Source: CAYZJB01 sp964602985 (GTDB lineage: Bacteria > CLD3 > SB21). From it: a stretch of DNA of 64,000 nucleotides. A model generated the notes under the pieces. That model saw only the letters and a program-made list of their open reading frames with translations, was not told the DNA's origin and searched no databases. The stretch covers positions 124,001 to 188,000 of the forward strand of contig CAZRTJ010000001.1 of NCBI GenBank assembly GCA_964602985.1. Direction: 5' to 3'. Every line of letters starts with the position of its first letter. Positions within the stretch are counted from its first letter, which is position 1. Positions 26,042-34,869 of the stretch are shown here, piece after piece. A program made the translations under genes and the position numbers.

Positions 26042-26509
26042 CTATTTTTTGTAGGCGCGAATGATTTGCTGTTTCTGCACCGGGCGGTCCTGACGATCCC
26101 GTTGGCAGTTTTCGATCTTGGACACCACGTCTTTTCCACCCGTCACGGAGCCAAAGATCGTATGGCGCATGTGCAGCCAAGGCGTGGGAACCGTGGTGAT
26201 GAAAAACTGGCTGCCGTTGGTGTGCGGTCCGGCATTGGCCATTGCGAGAACGCCCGCTTGATCGAAAGTCGCGTGATCGACGCACTCATCCTCGAACGTC
26301 CGACCCCAGATGGATTCTCCACCCCTGCCGGTACCGGTCGGGTCGCCGCCCTGAATCATGAAGTCCTTGATCACGCGGTGAAAAAGGATGCCGTCGTAAT
26401 ATCCCTTTTCAACCAGCGTTTCGAAATTTTCGCAGGCCTTCGGTGCGAGATCGGGACGAAGCGTCAATTCGATGTTTCCTTGTGTTGTTTCCAGGACAAT
26501 CACGGACAT
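26042..26509 (-). CDS. Cyclophilin-type peptidyl-prolyl cis-trans isomerase
   Basis: This 155-residue single-domain cyclophilin catalyses proline cis-trans isomerisation. The classic signature is complete: FHRVIKDFMIQGGDPTGTG holds the catalytic arginine and the phenylalanine/methionine/glutamine of the active site, and NGSQFFITTVPTPWL completes it. No signal peptide is present, so it is cytoplasmic. The ATG at 26509 has GAGG with a 5-base spacer; in-frame codons up to 26605 would run into the preceding gene. It lies 7 bp after the arylesterase stop, as the second gene of that operon. The 122 bp downstream (25920-26041) hold nothing I recognise. Confidence 0.93.
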   Translation of the reverse strand: MSVIVLETTQGNIELTLRPDLAPKACENFETLVEKGYYDGILFHRVIKDFMIQGGDPTGTGRGGESIWGRTFEDECVDHATFDQAGVLAMANAGPHTNGSQFFITTVPTPWLHMRHTIFGSVTGGKDVVSKIENCQRDRQDRPVQKQQIIRAYKK

Positions 26510-26516
26510 GGCTACC

Positions 26517-27176
26517 TCATTGAATTTTAAGTAATAGGGGTTGGAGAACTTTCCAAACAGTTTCGGCGATTCGCTTGTGTCCCTCGGCAGTTGGATGAAT
26601 TCCATCCGCCTGGTTCAAGGACGGTTGGTCGCCGACGCCTTCCAGAAGGAATGGAATCAAAGGCGTTCCGGTTCGATCCGCCAGCGTACGAAACATTCTA
26701 CGAAATTGAGTTGTGTACTCTTTCCCCATGTTGGGCGGAATTTCCATCGCCGCCAGAACAATCGTCATCGATGGGTTTCGCGATTTGCACTTGGTGATCA
26801 TCGCCTCGAGGTTCTTTTCTGTCAGATCCAGCGGGATTCCCCGCAATCCATCGTTGGCGCCGAGTTCGATGACGATGACGTCGACCTGTTGTTTCAATAT
26901 CCAGTCGAGCCGTCGAAGCCCGCCCGAGGTCGTCTCGCCGGACAGACCCGCATTGGTCGAACGAAATCGCAGACCGGTTTTTTGGATCTTTTCCTGAATC
27001 AGAGCCGGAAAAGCCTGCGGTTCGTCGATTCCCAGTCCTGCCGTAATGCTATTGCCGTAGAAGAGGATGTGCTTTTCCTGGGCGGAACAATCTGATAGCC
27101 CCATGGAAACGAGAAACCCGAACAGACAAATGCCCGTATGAATGGAGAATTTTGTTGTAACGCGCGCGTTCATCAT
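26517..27176 (-). CDS. SGNH/GDSL lysophospholipase-arylesterase (TesA-like), exported
   Basis: This 219-residue SGNH hydrolase has an N-terminal export signal (hydrophobic about 12-28). The catalytic serine lies in YGNSITAGLG (block I), block III is GANDGLRGIPL, and the C-terminal D-x-x-H dyad is DGIHPTAEGH. It hydrolyses acyl or aryl esters in the periplasm, as E. coli TesA does. It is divergent from an ABC transporter pair resembling YbbA/YbbP, reproducing the tesA-ybbA-ybbP arrangement of Proteobacteria. Only 37 bp separate the two start codons, so the promoters must overlap. Confidence 0.88.
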   Translation of the reverse strand: MMNARVTTKFSIHTGICLFGFLVSMGLSDCSAQEKHILFYGNSITAGLGIDEPQAFPALIQEKIQKTGLRFRSTNAGLSGETTSGGLRRLDWILKQQVDVIVIELGANDGLRGIPLDLTEKNLEAMITKCKSRNPSMTIVLAAMEIPPNMGKEYTTQFRRMFRTLADRTGTPLIPFLLEGVGDQPSLNQADGIHPTAEGHKRIAETVWKVLQPLLLKIQ

Positions 27177-27213
27177 CTACTTTGGATGCCCAACGTAAGG
27201 AATCGATTGCACT

Positions 27214-27909
27214 ATGTCCACAGTTTTGTCCGTACGAAACCTGAGTAAATCCTTTCAAAGCGGTGATCGATGGGTCCATGCTCTTGCTGACGTGAGTTTT
27301 GATGTCCAACGGGGAGAAACGTGCGCCATTGTCGGTCCGTCGGGCAGCGGCAAGACCACTTTGCTGGGCCTGTGCGCCGGCCTCGACCGCCCCAGTTCCG
27401 GCAGCGTGCGCATCTGTGACACGCCGATCGACGGTCTGTCGGAGGACGCTCGTGCGGCGGTACGCGGTCGACACGTGGGATTTGTCTTCCAGAATTTTCA
27501 ACTGATGCCGGCCCTTACTGCGATCGAAAATATCCGGCTGCCTGCCGAAATGCGGGGCAGCCATCGTGTCCAGGAGCGTGCCATGGAGTGGTTGAAGAAA
27601 GTGGGTCTCGAGGATCGGACCGATCACTATCCGATCCAGTTATCCGGCGGAGAACAACAGCGCGTAGCGCTGGCACGCGCGTTCATCAATGAACCGGAAA
27701 TTCTGTTTGCCGATGAGCCCACAGGCAACCTTGACGGAGAAACGGCCCAGCGGGTCGTCGATTTGTTGTTCGAACTCAATCATCATGCCGGTACGGCCCT
27801 TGTGTTGGTCACGCACAATATGGAATTGGCCGGACAAACAAGTCGCATCCTGCGGCTCAAATACGGCCGCGTGGATGTAGATGAAAAACGGGGAGACGGA
27901 TCGCTGTGA
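27214..27909 (+). CDS. ABC transporter ATP-binding protein (YbbA/LolD family)
   Basis: This 231-residue ATPase has the Walker A GPSGSGKTTLL, Q-loop FQNFQLMPALT, signature LSGGEQQRVALARA, Walker B ILFADEPTGNLD and the H-loop THNMELA. The MacB/LolD/YbbA subfamily feature is the EPTGNLD-containing Walker B, together with pairing to an FtsX-type permease. The stop overlaps the permease start by four bases (GTGA). With tesA upstream on the other strand, export or release of a lipid or ester product from the inner membrane is a reasonable hypothesis. Confidence 0.93.
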   Translation: MSTVLSVRNLSKSFQSGDRWVHALADVSFDVQRGETCAIVGPSGSGKTTLLGLCAGLDRPSSGSVRICDTPIDGLSEDARAAVRGRHVGFVFQNFQLMPALTAIENIRLPAEMRGSHRVQERAMEWLKKVGLEDRTDHYPIQLSGGEQQRVALARAFINEPEILFADEPTGNLDGETAQRVVDLLFELNHHAGTALVLVTHNMELAGQTSRILRLKYGRVDVDEKRGDGSL

Positions 27910-30410
27910 ATCGCTGGGCCCTTCAATTGGCTTGGCGCGAGATGCTCCACCAGAAATCACGATGGGTGTGGTTTATCCTGGCGACCGGTATTGGCATCGG
28001 TGCGGTGAGCGGCGTGTCCGGTTTGTCCTGGGTCCTTCAGGATTCTATGGACCGGGAAATGAAGTCCCTCCTGGGTTCGGACGCGGTCATCTCCTCGCGT
28101 GAGCCATACTCGGACGAAGTGCGCCGACTCATCGATTCGCTGAGTGCGGAGAAGGCATCCGACTGGATGTTTGCATCCATGATTGCGGTGCCACGGACCG
28201 GTGAGAGCCGATTGATTCAGGTCCGCGTGTGGGACGGCGCCTATCCGTTCTACGGCAAATTGGACGTGGATCCGCCGGATGCCGCAAGGCAATTCCGCGA
28301 GGGGGATCGTTGTCTGGTGGATGACGCGGTTCTGATCCAGTATGGTCTGGATGTGGGGGACACCGTTCGCCTGGGCGCCAAGACGTTTGAAGTCGCAGGC
28401 CGGATCCGACGTATGCCCGGACAGGCCGCCGCCACTTCTCTGGTAAGCCCGCCGGTCATCATTCGTATGAAGAATCTGCCGGGAACGGAATTGATCCAAC
28501 GGGGCAGTCGAATCGTCTATCGAACCCATCTACGGCTTGACGGGGCGGACGCGTACATGCGTGCGTCGATCAAGCTCAGATTCCAGGACTTGCCGGTCAC
28601 GGTAGAAACCGCCGACGATCGACGGGAGTCGTTCGGTCGATTGTTTGGGAACGTCACGACGTTTCTTCAGATTATGGTTTTGGTCGCTTTCCTTCTGGCA
28701 GGCGTGAGTATCGGAAGCGCCTTGCGTGCGTATGTGCGAGAGCGATGGACGGACATTGCGGTATTGCGATGCCTTGGCGCAGGGTGGAAACAAACCCTCG
28801 CTGTATTCTTTGCACAACTTGTCATTCTTTCTACCGCGGGCACGTTGCTGGGAGTGGGGTTTGGCGTTCTTGTGCAGGCCGTTTTGCCAACCGTCCTGCA
28901 AACGTTTCTTCCTGTTCCATTGGAAGCATCCGTGCCCTGGTCGCGGTTGGTAGAAACCGGTCTCCTCATGCAGACAATGACACTGGCGGTAGGAGTTCTG
29001 CCTCTTCTTCCGATTCGCAATATTTCTCCGCTGTTGAGTTTGCGTACTCAGGTGGAGACCCGACGTCTGGACCTCACCCAGATGCTTGCATCGACGGTCA
29101 TTCTCTTGTTACCGGTGGTTGTCATTCGCGTGGTCCTGGGCTCATGGACGCAGGCGGCTGTATTTTGGTTGGGCATTGGAGTCATCCTCGTCCTCTTGTA
29201 TGGAGTGGCTGCGATTTTGATTCGTCTATCCCGCGTCGTTCGCTGGCGCATGAACAGGACTCTTTCGTATGCGGTCGCTCATTTGCATCGTCCGGGAAAC
29301 CAAACGAAGCTGATGATGTTGGTGATTGGCCTGTGCGTCTTGATGATGGCATCGGTGGCCTTTTTACAGAATGGCTTGATTCAGCAAATCTCCGTGACGG
29401 ACGAGCGGCAGCAGCCGAATGTTGTGCTGTTTGATATCCAACCGGATCAGCACAAGGACGTGCGGCAATTTCTGGAAGTCCGCGGGCTGGAAATTCTGCA
29501 GGACGTGCCGATCGTGACCATGCGCCTTCGCAGTGTCAAGGGGCGTTCTCTGGAATCCCTGCGAAGCGATTCGACGCTCTCCATCCCGCGCTGGGTTGGG
29601 GAATTCCGAAGCACCTATCGCGATACGTTGTCTGAGACGGAAATGCTTGTGGCGGGCTCGGCACTGCAATCGCTGAATCGACATCCGGATTCCGTCTGGG
29701 TGTCGATGGAAAAGTCGATCGCCGAGCAGCTCGGCGTGACGATCGGCGATTCGCTGGAATTTGACGTACAGGGCGTTCGGATGTGGGTGCGCGTGGGCAA
29801 TCTCCGCGAAGTCAACTGGCGCCGCGTCCAGCCGAATTTTTACATGGTCTTTCCAACGGAGGCCATCCGCGATGCGCCCCAGATTTTTGCGATCGTTACG
29901 CGCGTGGCGGATCCCCAGGCTTCCGCGGCCTTGCAGCGCGATGTCGTTGCCACTTTTCCGAATGTCAGCGTGATCGATTTGCGGTTGATCCTGGCCACCC
30001 TGCAGAACGTACTCGATCAGTTCGAGTGGGTGATTCGATTCATGGCGACGTTTACGATCGGAGTGGCGCTGCTGATTCTGGTGTCTTCCATTTGGTCGTC
30101 GAGAGGGGAGCGCATTCGTGAGTCCATGCTTCTCCGTACGCTGGGAGCTCCCTCGCGTTTGATCTGGATGTTGACGGCTGCTGAGTTTCTGATCCTGTCG
30201 TGTTTGGCAGCTTCCGGCGGTTTGCTGTTGGCGGGTGCGGCCTCGTGGTCGCTTCTGTACTACCTTTTTGACACGGCGATGGGTAATTGGATCAGCAGCG
30301 CCCTGGCCTTTCTCCTTGGGACGGCGATTCTCGTTGTGGGAATCGGAGTGGCGCTCAATCGACGCATCGTCCATCGAACGCCGATGGAGCTAATTCGCGC
30401 CGAGGGTTAG
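27906..30410 (+). CDS. ABC transporter permease with two FtsX domains (YbbP-like)
   Basis: This 834-residue permease has one N-terminal membrane helix (about 18-40), a periplasmic MacB-like domain, an FtsX set of helices at about 255-380 with LRAYVRERWTDIAVLRCLG, four more helices to about 500, a second periplasmic domain (about 510-690) and a terminal FtsX set at 700-825 (LVSSIWSSRGERIRESMLLRTLGA). That double FtsX layout matches E. coli YbbP (804 residues). It works with the ATPase encoded just upstream. The final TAG overlaps the convergent gene's TAA within TTAG. Confidence 0.9.
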   Translation: MNRWALQLAWREMLHQKSRWVWFILATGIGIGAVSGVSGLSWVLQDSMDREMKSLLGSDAVISSREPYSDEVRRLIDSLSAEKASDWMFASMIAVPRTGESRLIQVRVWDGAYPFYGKLDVDPPDAARQFREGDRCLVDDAVLIQYGLDVGDTVRLGAKTFEVAGRIRRMPGQAAATSLVSPPVIIRMKNLPGTELIQRGSRIVYRTHLRLDGADAYMRASIKLRFQDLPVTVETADDRRESFGRLFGNVTTFLQIMVLVAFLLAGVSIGSALRAYVRERWTDIAVLRCLGAGWKQTLAVFFAQLVILSTAGTLLGVGFGVLVQAVLPTVLQTFLPVPLEASVPWSRLVETGLLMQTMTLAVGVLPLLPIRNISPLLSLRTQVETRRLDLTQMLASTVILLLPVVVIRVVLGSWTQAAVFWLGIGVILVLLYGVAAILIRLSRVVRWRMNRTLSYAVAHLHRPGNQTKLMMLVIGLCVLMMASVAFLQNGLIQQISVTDERQQPNVVLFDIQPDQHKDVRQFLEVRGLEILQDVPIVTMRLRSVKGRSLESLRSDSTLSIPRWVGEFRSTYRDTLSETEMLVAGSALQSLNRHPDSVWVSMEKSIAEQLGVTIGDSLEFDVQGVRMWVRVGNLREVNWRRVQPNFYMVFPTEAIRDAPQIFAIVTRVADPQASAALQRDVVATFPNVSVIDLRLILATLQNVLDQFEWVIRFMATFTIGVALLILVSSIWSSRGERIRESMLLRTLGAPSRLIWMLTAAEFLILSCLAASGGLLLAGAASWSLLYYLFDTAMGNWISSALAFLLGTAILVVGIGVALNRRIVHRTPMELIRAEG

Positions 30411-31945
30411 TCTTTCTCTTTCAGCAGAACTTCGTACAAATCTTTTCGTCGATCGAGCCAGTTGTGCGTCGTGCCGCTCTTGCGGTGCCGGTGGAGCTTG
30501 GCCAGATCCACGTCGTGAATGAGGACGGTTTCCACATTGGGCGTACATTCCGCGGCGACGCCGTCGCGTGCAAAAATAAAATCGGAGGGCGTGAAGATGC
30601 CGGATTGGGCGTACTGGATGTCCATATTCTCGACGTACGGCAGATTGCCGATCGTTCCAGCGATTGCCACATAGACCTGGTTCTCAATGCACCGCGCCTG
30701 CGCACAATAGCGGACTCGCAGATAGCCGTGTCGCTCGTCCGTGCAGAAGGGCACGAAGATGACCTCAGCGCCCCGTTCGACCGCGATGCGACTGAGTTCC
30801 GGAAATTGAATGTCGTAGCAAATCTGGATGGAGATCTTGCCACAATCGGTGTCGAATACTTCGAGGGAAGACCCGGGTTCCACTCCCCACCATTTTCTCT
30901 CATTGGGAGTGACATGCAGTTTTTTCTGCTGACCGATTTCCCCGTTGCGCTTGAACAGATAGGAGGCGTTGTACAGATGATCCTCCTCCATCACGAAATG
31001 CGAGCCCGCGATGATATTGACGTTGTAATTGATCGACAGGCGCGAAAACAGGTCGATATACGACCCTGTGAAGTCATGGAGTTGCCGCGCGGCTTTGCCC
31101 GGTCGCTGAGGCTCGATGCACGAAAGCAACTGGGTCGTAAAGATCTCAGGAAATAAGACGAAATCCGACTTGTAATCGGACGCGACATCGACAAAATACT
31201 CGCACTGCTGGGCGAAGTCATCGAAATCCCGCACCTTGCGCATTTGATATTGCACGGCACAGATTCGTACCGGTCTCGCGGACAGATATTGTTTCCGCGG
31301 GCTCGGATCGTAGTCCAAATTGGTCCACTCCATCAGCGTGGCCCACCCATCGGATTCCGCATCGCTGGACATGTACGCCTGGATCAAACGCTTCAATACA
31401 AAGCCGTTGGCAATCTGCGCAGTCATGACCGGATCGATGAGCGTCTTGTTTTGAACCTTTTCCACGTATTCGCGAGCCGTCATGTGTTCTTTGTGCTGTG
31501 CATACCCCGGGATCCGGCCTCCGATGACGATCCGCATCAGGTTGTGCTCCTTAGCCAATTGCTTGCGGGCGTCATACAGACGACGGGCGAGCTTCATGCC
31601 TCGATATTTCGGATGAACCATGATTTCAATTCCATACAAGGTATCGCCGGTGTCGAGATGATTACGGATCATTCCGTGATCGGCGATATCAAACCACGTG
31701 TGCTTGTCGCCATACAAGTCAAAGTCGATGATCAGGCTCGAGGACGAGGCGACGATTCGTTCATTGTACTCAATACACAACTGTCCTTGTGGAAAGATCG
31801 TCAGCTGGCTTTGCAGTTGCTCGCGGGACCAGGGTTTCATGCCCGGAAAACAGACTTCCTGCAGTTTCACGAGGTCCTCATAGTCCTCCAGGCGCAGTGT
31901 CCGCAGGACAATCTTCTTTTGAAACCTTTCCAAGTTGATCCGCAT
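30407..31945 (-). CDS. Fused GNAT acetyltransferase - carbon-nitrogen hydrolase (nitrilase superfamily)
   Basis: This 512-residue protein fuses two enzymes. Residues of about 10-215 form a GNAT domain; the acetyl-CoA loop lies around HPKYRGMKLARRLYDARKQLA. Residues of about 230-505 form a nitrilase-fold amidase with the catalytic triad Glu (LFPEIFTT), Lys (KKLHVTPNE) and Cys (IQICYDIQFPELS). Bifunctional proteins with this order are known as a family, but their substrate is not established to my knowledge. AAGGAG precedes the ATG by 6 bp. It is the second gene after the AcpH-like hydrolase, with a 20-bp gap. Confidence 0.9.
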   Translation of the reverse strand: MRINLERFQKKIVLRTLRLEDYEDLVKLQEVCFPGMKPWSREQLQSQLTIFPQGQLCIEYNERIVASSSSLIIDFDLYGDKHTWFDIADHGMIRNHLDTGDTLYGIEIMVHPKYRGMKLARRLYDARKQLAKEHNLMRIVIGGRIPGYAQHKEHMTAREYVEKVQNKTLIDPVMTAQIANGFVLKRLIQAYMSSDAESDGWATLMEWTNLDYDPSPRKQYLSARPVRICAVQYQMRKVRDFDDFAQQCEYFVDVASDYKSDFVLFPEIFTTQLLSCIEPQRPGKAARQLHDFTGSYIDLFSRLSINYNVNIIAGSHFVMEEDHLYNASYLFKRNGEIGQQKKLHVTPNERKWWGVEPGSSLEVFDTDCGKISIQICYDIQFPELSRIAVERGAEVIFVPFCTDERHGYLRVRYCAQARCIENQVYVAIAGTIGNLPYVENMDIQYAQSGIFTPSDFIFARDGVAAECTPNVETVLIHDVDLAKLHRHRKSGTTHNWLDRRKDLYEVLLKEKD

Positions 31946-31965
31946 GACCGGCTCCTTGTTTGAGG

Positions 31966-32601
31966 TTATACTGGAAGTTCGTTCAGTCGACCGCGCAGAA
32001 TGGAAAGGGACTCATGCGCAATGTCCTTCCAGACGGCGAGCAGTTCGCCCGTGAGCGATGGCTGTCGAGCGCGACGCAAGACAGCGGAAATACCATGTGC
32101 CAAACCATCGAATGTCCCATAGGTCAAAATAAATCGTAACGCGAGGAAAGTGTCAAGATGGTGCGTGATGGACGCGGGCGTCCGGCCAAACATGTCCGCC
32201 AGGTACCCGCCGACGTCTGTCATCGAACACCGCGACAACGAATCGTACAGCGCGGTACCGGACCGGGGATCCCTTTCCATCAAGAGGTGGTCCAGCAGGA
32301 ATTCCACCGTCACATGGGACAAGAAGAATAGCCGGATACCGGTTCTCGGCATCCGCCGCAACAGGATGCTCAGGATGTGCTCATTGCAGTCCTTGAAGAA
32401 TGCCGAGCGGTGAAAGGACTCGTCTGCATCCAGATGGCAACGAATACCGCCCGCGAGCGCCGTCCGGCTTGTCGGGAAGGCGCGTCGGAATCGGATCTGA
32501 CGATCGTAGGTGCTGAGGATATCCGGCAGGAGAGAACCGAGGTGAAACTCCGGTTCCGTCGACATCCTGCGGGCCATCTGAAAATGCGCGAGATAGTTCA
32601 T
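31966..32601 (-). CDS. AcpH-like ACP phosphodiesterase / DUF479 hydrolase
   Basis: This 211-residue protein begins MNYLAHFQMA, the characteristic N-terminus of AcpH-type enzymes, which remove the phosphopantetheine arm from holo-ACP. Conserved histidines and aspartates that would bind metal are visible in CHLDADESFHRS, LSHVTVEFLLDHLLM and around residues 145-155. AcpH proteins are about 190-200 residues, so the length fits. ATG 32601 is chosen because it gives that N-terminus; an in-frame codon 39 bp upstream is unlikely. The actual substrate is not proven. Confidence 0.75.
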   Translation of the reverse strand: MNYLAHFQMARRMSTEPEFHLGSLLPDILSTYDRQIRFRRAFPTSRTALAGGIRCHLDADESFHRSAFFKDCNEHILSILLRRMPRTGIRLFFLSHVTVEFLLDHLLMERDPRSGTALYDSLSRCSMTDVGGYLADMFGRTPASITHHLDTFLALRFILTYGTFDGLAHGISAVLRRARQPSLTGELLAVWKDIAHESLSILRGRLNELPV

Positions 32602-32724
32602 GTTCCAAACTAACGCAAAATCCCGCAAAACCAAACACACGCAAATTGATTTTGCACTTCTGCATCCATCGTGATAAGTTAGCCTGCCGCTTGAGTATCA
32701 GTCATTCTATACCACGAGGAGATT

Positions 32725-34803
32725 ATGGATCCGCAGCAACTGCACATCAATACGATCCGAACGTTATCCATGGATGCCGTCCAGAAAGCCAATTCAGGCC
32801 ATCCGGGAACGCCCATGGCGCTGGCGCCGATCGCGTATTTGCTGTATGGCAAAGTGATGCGTCACAACCCGACGAATCCGCACTGGCCCAATCGGGATCG
32901 ATTTATCTTGTCCGCCGGACATGCCTCCATGTTGCTCTATTCCACTCTCCATCTGTGCGGATACCAACTCTCTCTCGAAGACATCAAGAACTTTCGACAA
33001 TTGCACAGCAAATGTGCCGGACATCCGGAGTATGGACTGGCGCCGGGTGTGGAGACGACGACCGGCCCATTGGGTCAGGGCGTGGCCAATAGCGTCGGAT
33101 TTGCGATCGCGCAGAAGTGGCTGGCGCAGTATTTCAATCGACCGGGATTCGACGTCGTGGATTATCGGACGTATGTGATCGCGGGGGATGGATGCATGAT
33201 GGAAGGAATCTCCAGCGAAGCCGCTTCCACGGCCGCCCATCTGGGCTTGGATAATCTCGTATGGATTTATGACAACAACCGCATCACAATCGAAGGTTCG
33301 ACCTCGTTGGCGTTCACCGAAGATGTGGGCGCGCGATTTCGAGCCTATGGCTGGGACGTTCAGCACGTGACCGACGCCAATGATCTGTCCGCACTTTCCA
33401 GTGCGTTGGCACATGCACAGCAGACGAAGGGCCGGCCGAGTTTCATCATCGTGGACAGCCATATTGCGTACGGCGCGCCGCACAAGCAGGACACGCACGC
33501 CGCACACGGCGAGCCGCTGGGGGAGGAGGAAATCCGCGCGACGAAAATCAATTACGGCTGGGATCCCGACAAGAAGTTCCATGTACCGGAGGAAATTGCC
33601 GCCTTTCGCCAGTCTGTGATGGAAAAGGGACAGGCGGCGGAAAAAGCATGGGCGATACGGTTCGCAGAGTACGCCAAACAATTTCCTGATCTTGCAAAAC
33701 AGTTTGACTCCCTGCAGAAGCGGGAACTGCCCTCGGGATGGGACAAGAACTTGCCGGTGTTTGATGCGGATTCAAAAGGCCTCGCGACACGAGAGTCCAA
33801 TGGAAAAGTTCTCAACGCCGTGGCTGCCGGCGTACCCTGGTTGATCGGCGGAGCGGCGGATCTGGCGCCATCCACCAAGACACTTATCAAGAACGGCGGT
33901 GATTTCCAAAAAGGTTCGTACAACGGTCGGAATATGCATTACGGAGTGCGAGAGCACGCGATGGGCGCCATCGTGAACGGGATGACGCTGTCCGGTCTGC
34001 GGGCGTACGGTTCGGGATTTCTGATCTTCTCCGACTACATGCGACCCACGTTTCGACTGGCCTCGCTGATGCAGCAGCCATCGATTTTTATCTTTACGCA
34101 TGACAGCATCGGCGTGGGAGAAGACGGTCCCACGCATCAACCCGTCGAACAAATTGCGTCCCTGCGCGCCATTCCCAATCTGGAAGTGATCCGTCCGGCA
34201 GATGCAAACGAAGTGCGTGTCGCCTGGCAGTATGTCATGAACCTGAAAGACAAGCCGGCCGCGCTGATTTTGACACGCCAGGCAGTACCGACGCTGGACC
34301 GCAAACGATTCGCCTCTGCAGGCGGACTGCTGCGAGGCGGGTACGTCCTGGCGGATTGCAAAGGCACACCCGAGGTGATCCTCATGGCGACGGGATCCGA
34401 AGTTCAATTTGCGATCGGCGCGTACGAAAAACTCACAAAGTCCGGAGTTCGCGCTCGCGTGGTCAGCCTGCCGTGCTGGAGTTTGTTCGAGCGGCAGGGT
34501 AAGGCATATTGGGAGAAAGTAATTCCCAGTGCGGTTCGGGCGCGCGTCGTTGTCGAAGCGGCTTCGTCTTTCGGATGGCGGCGGTACACAGGGATCGATG
34601 CAGACAGCGTGATTGTCGCACAGCGAGAGTTCGGCGAGTCGGCTCCGTTGCAGGCTCTGCTCGAGGAATTTGGTTATTCAACGGACCGAGTGGTCAGGGC
34701 CGCTAAAGAAGCTCTGAAGAAGATTGCGCGCACGCGCTCGACAACAGCCCGCAAGAGTGCCGTCCGGAAATCCGGGGTGAAGAAGGCCAAACAAAGGAAA
34801 TAA
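32725..34803 (+). CDS. tkt: Transketolase
   Basis: This 692-residue full-length transketolase transfers ketol units between sugar phosphates in the pentose phosphate and Calvin pathways. The motifs are DRFILSAGHASMLLYS, the TPP/Mg motif GDGCMMEGISSEA with DNNRITIEG, the second signature GVREHAMGAIVNGM with the catalytic glutamate, and FIFTHDSIGVGEDGPTHQPVEQ. The last 30 residues form an unusually basic tail (repeated RxK/SxxRK). GAGGAG lies just before the ATG. The upstream stretch 32640-32724 has a possible -35 TTGCAC at 32652-32657 with a weak TAAGTT 17 bp further. This is the housekeeping enzyme, in contrast to the split pair at 8101-9815. Confidence 0.96.
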   Translation: MDPQQLHINTIRTLSMDAVQKANSGHPGTPMALAPIAYLLYGKVMRHNPTNPHWPNRDRFILSAGHASMLLYSTLHLCGYQLSLEDIKNFRQLHSKCAGHPEYGLAPGVETTTGPLGQGVANSVGFAIAQKWLAQYFNRPGFDVVDYRTYVIAGDGCMMEGISSEAASTAAHLGLDNLVWIYDNNRITIEGSTSLAFTEDVGARFRAYGWDVQHVTDANDLSALSSALAHAQQTKGRPSFIIVDSHIAYGAPHKQDTHAAHGEPLGEEEIRATKINYGWDPDKKFHVPEEIAAFRQSVMEKGQAAEKAWAIRFAEYAKQFPDLAKQFDSLQKRELPSGWDKNLPVFDADSKGLATRESNGKVLNAVAAGVPWLIGGAADLAPSTKTLIKNGGDFQKGSYNGRNMHYGVREHAMGAIVNGMTLSGLRAYGSGFLIFSDYMRPTFRLASLMQQPSIFIFTHDSIGVGEDGPTHQPVEQIASLRAIPNLEVIRPADANEVRVAWQYVMNLKDKPAALILTRQAVPTLDRKRFASAGGLLRGGYVLADCKGTPEVILMATGSEVQFAIGAYEKLTKSGVRARVVSLPCWSLFERQGKAYWEKVIPSAVRARVVVEAASSFGWRRYTGIDADSVIVAQREFGESAPLQALLEEFGYSTDRVVRAAKEALKKIARTRSTTARKSAVRKSGVKKAKQRK

Positions 34804-34869
34804 GTCTGCGCATCCGCATGGAATAATCCAGCAGAATCCGCGTTGTGCGTTGAAAACAACGGAGGTGTC

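Noticed and set aside
29364..30374. Open frame of 336 codons on the minus strand opposite the ABC permease
   Set aside because: Antisense shadow of the YbbP-like gene, low complexity His/Arg/Gln-rich residues, no export or membrane pattern.
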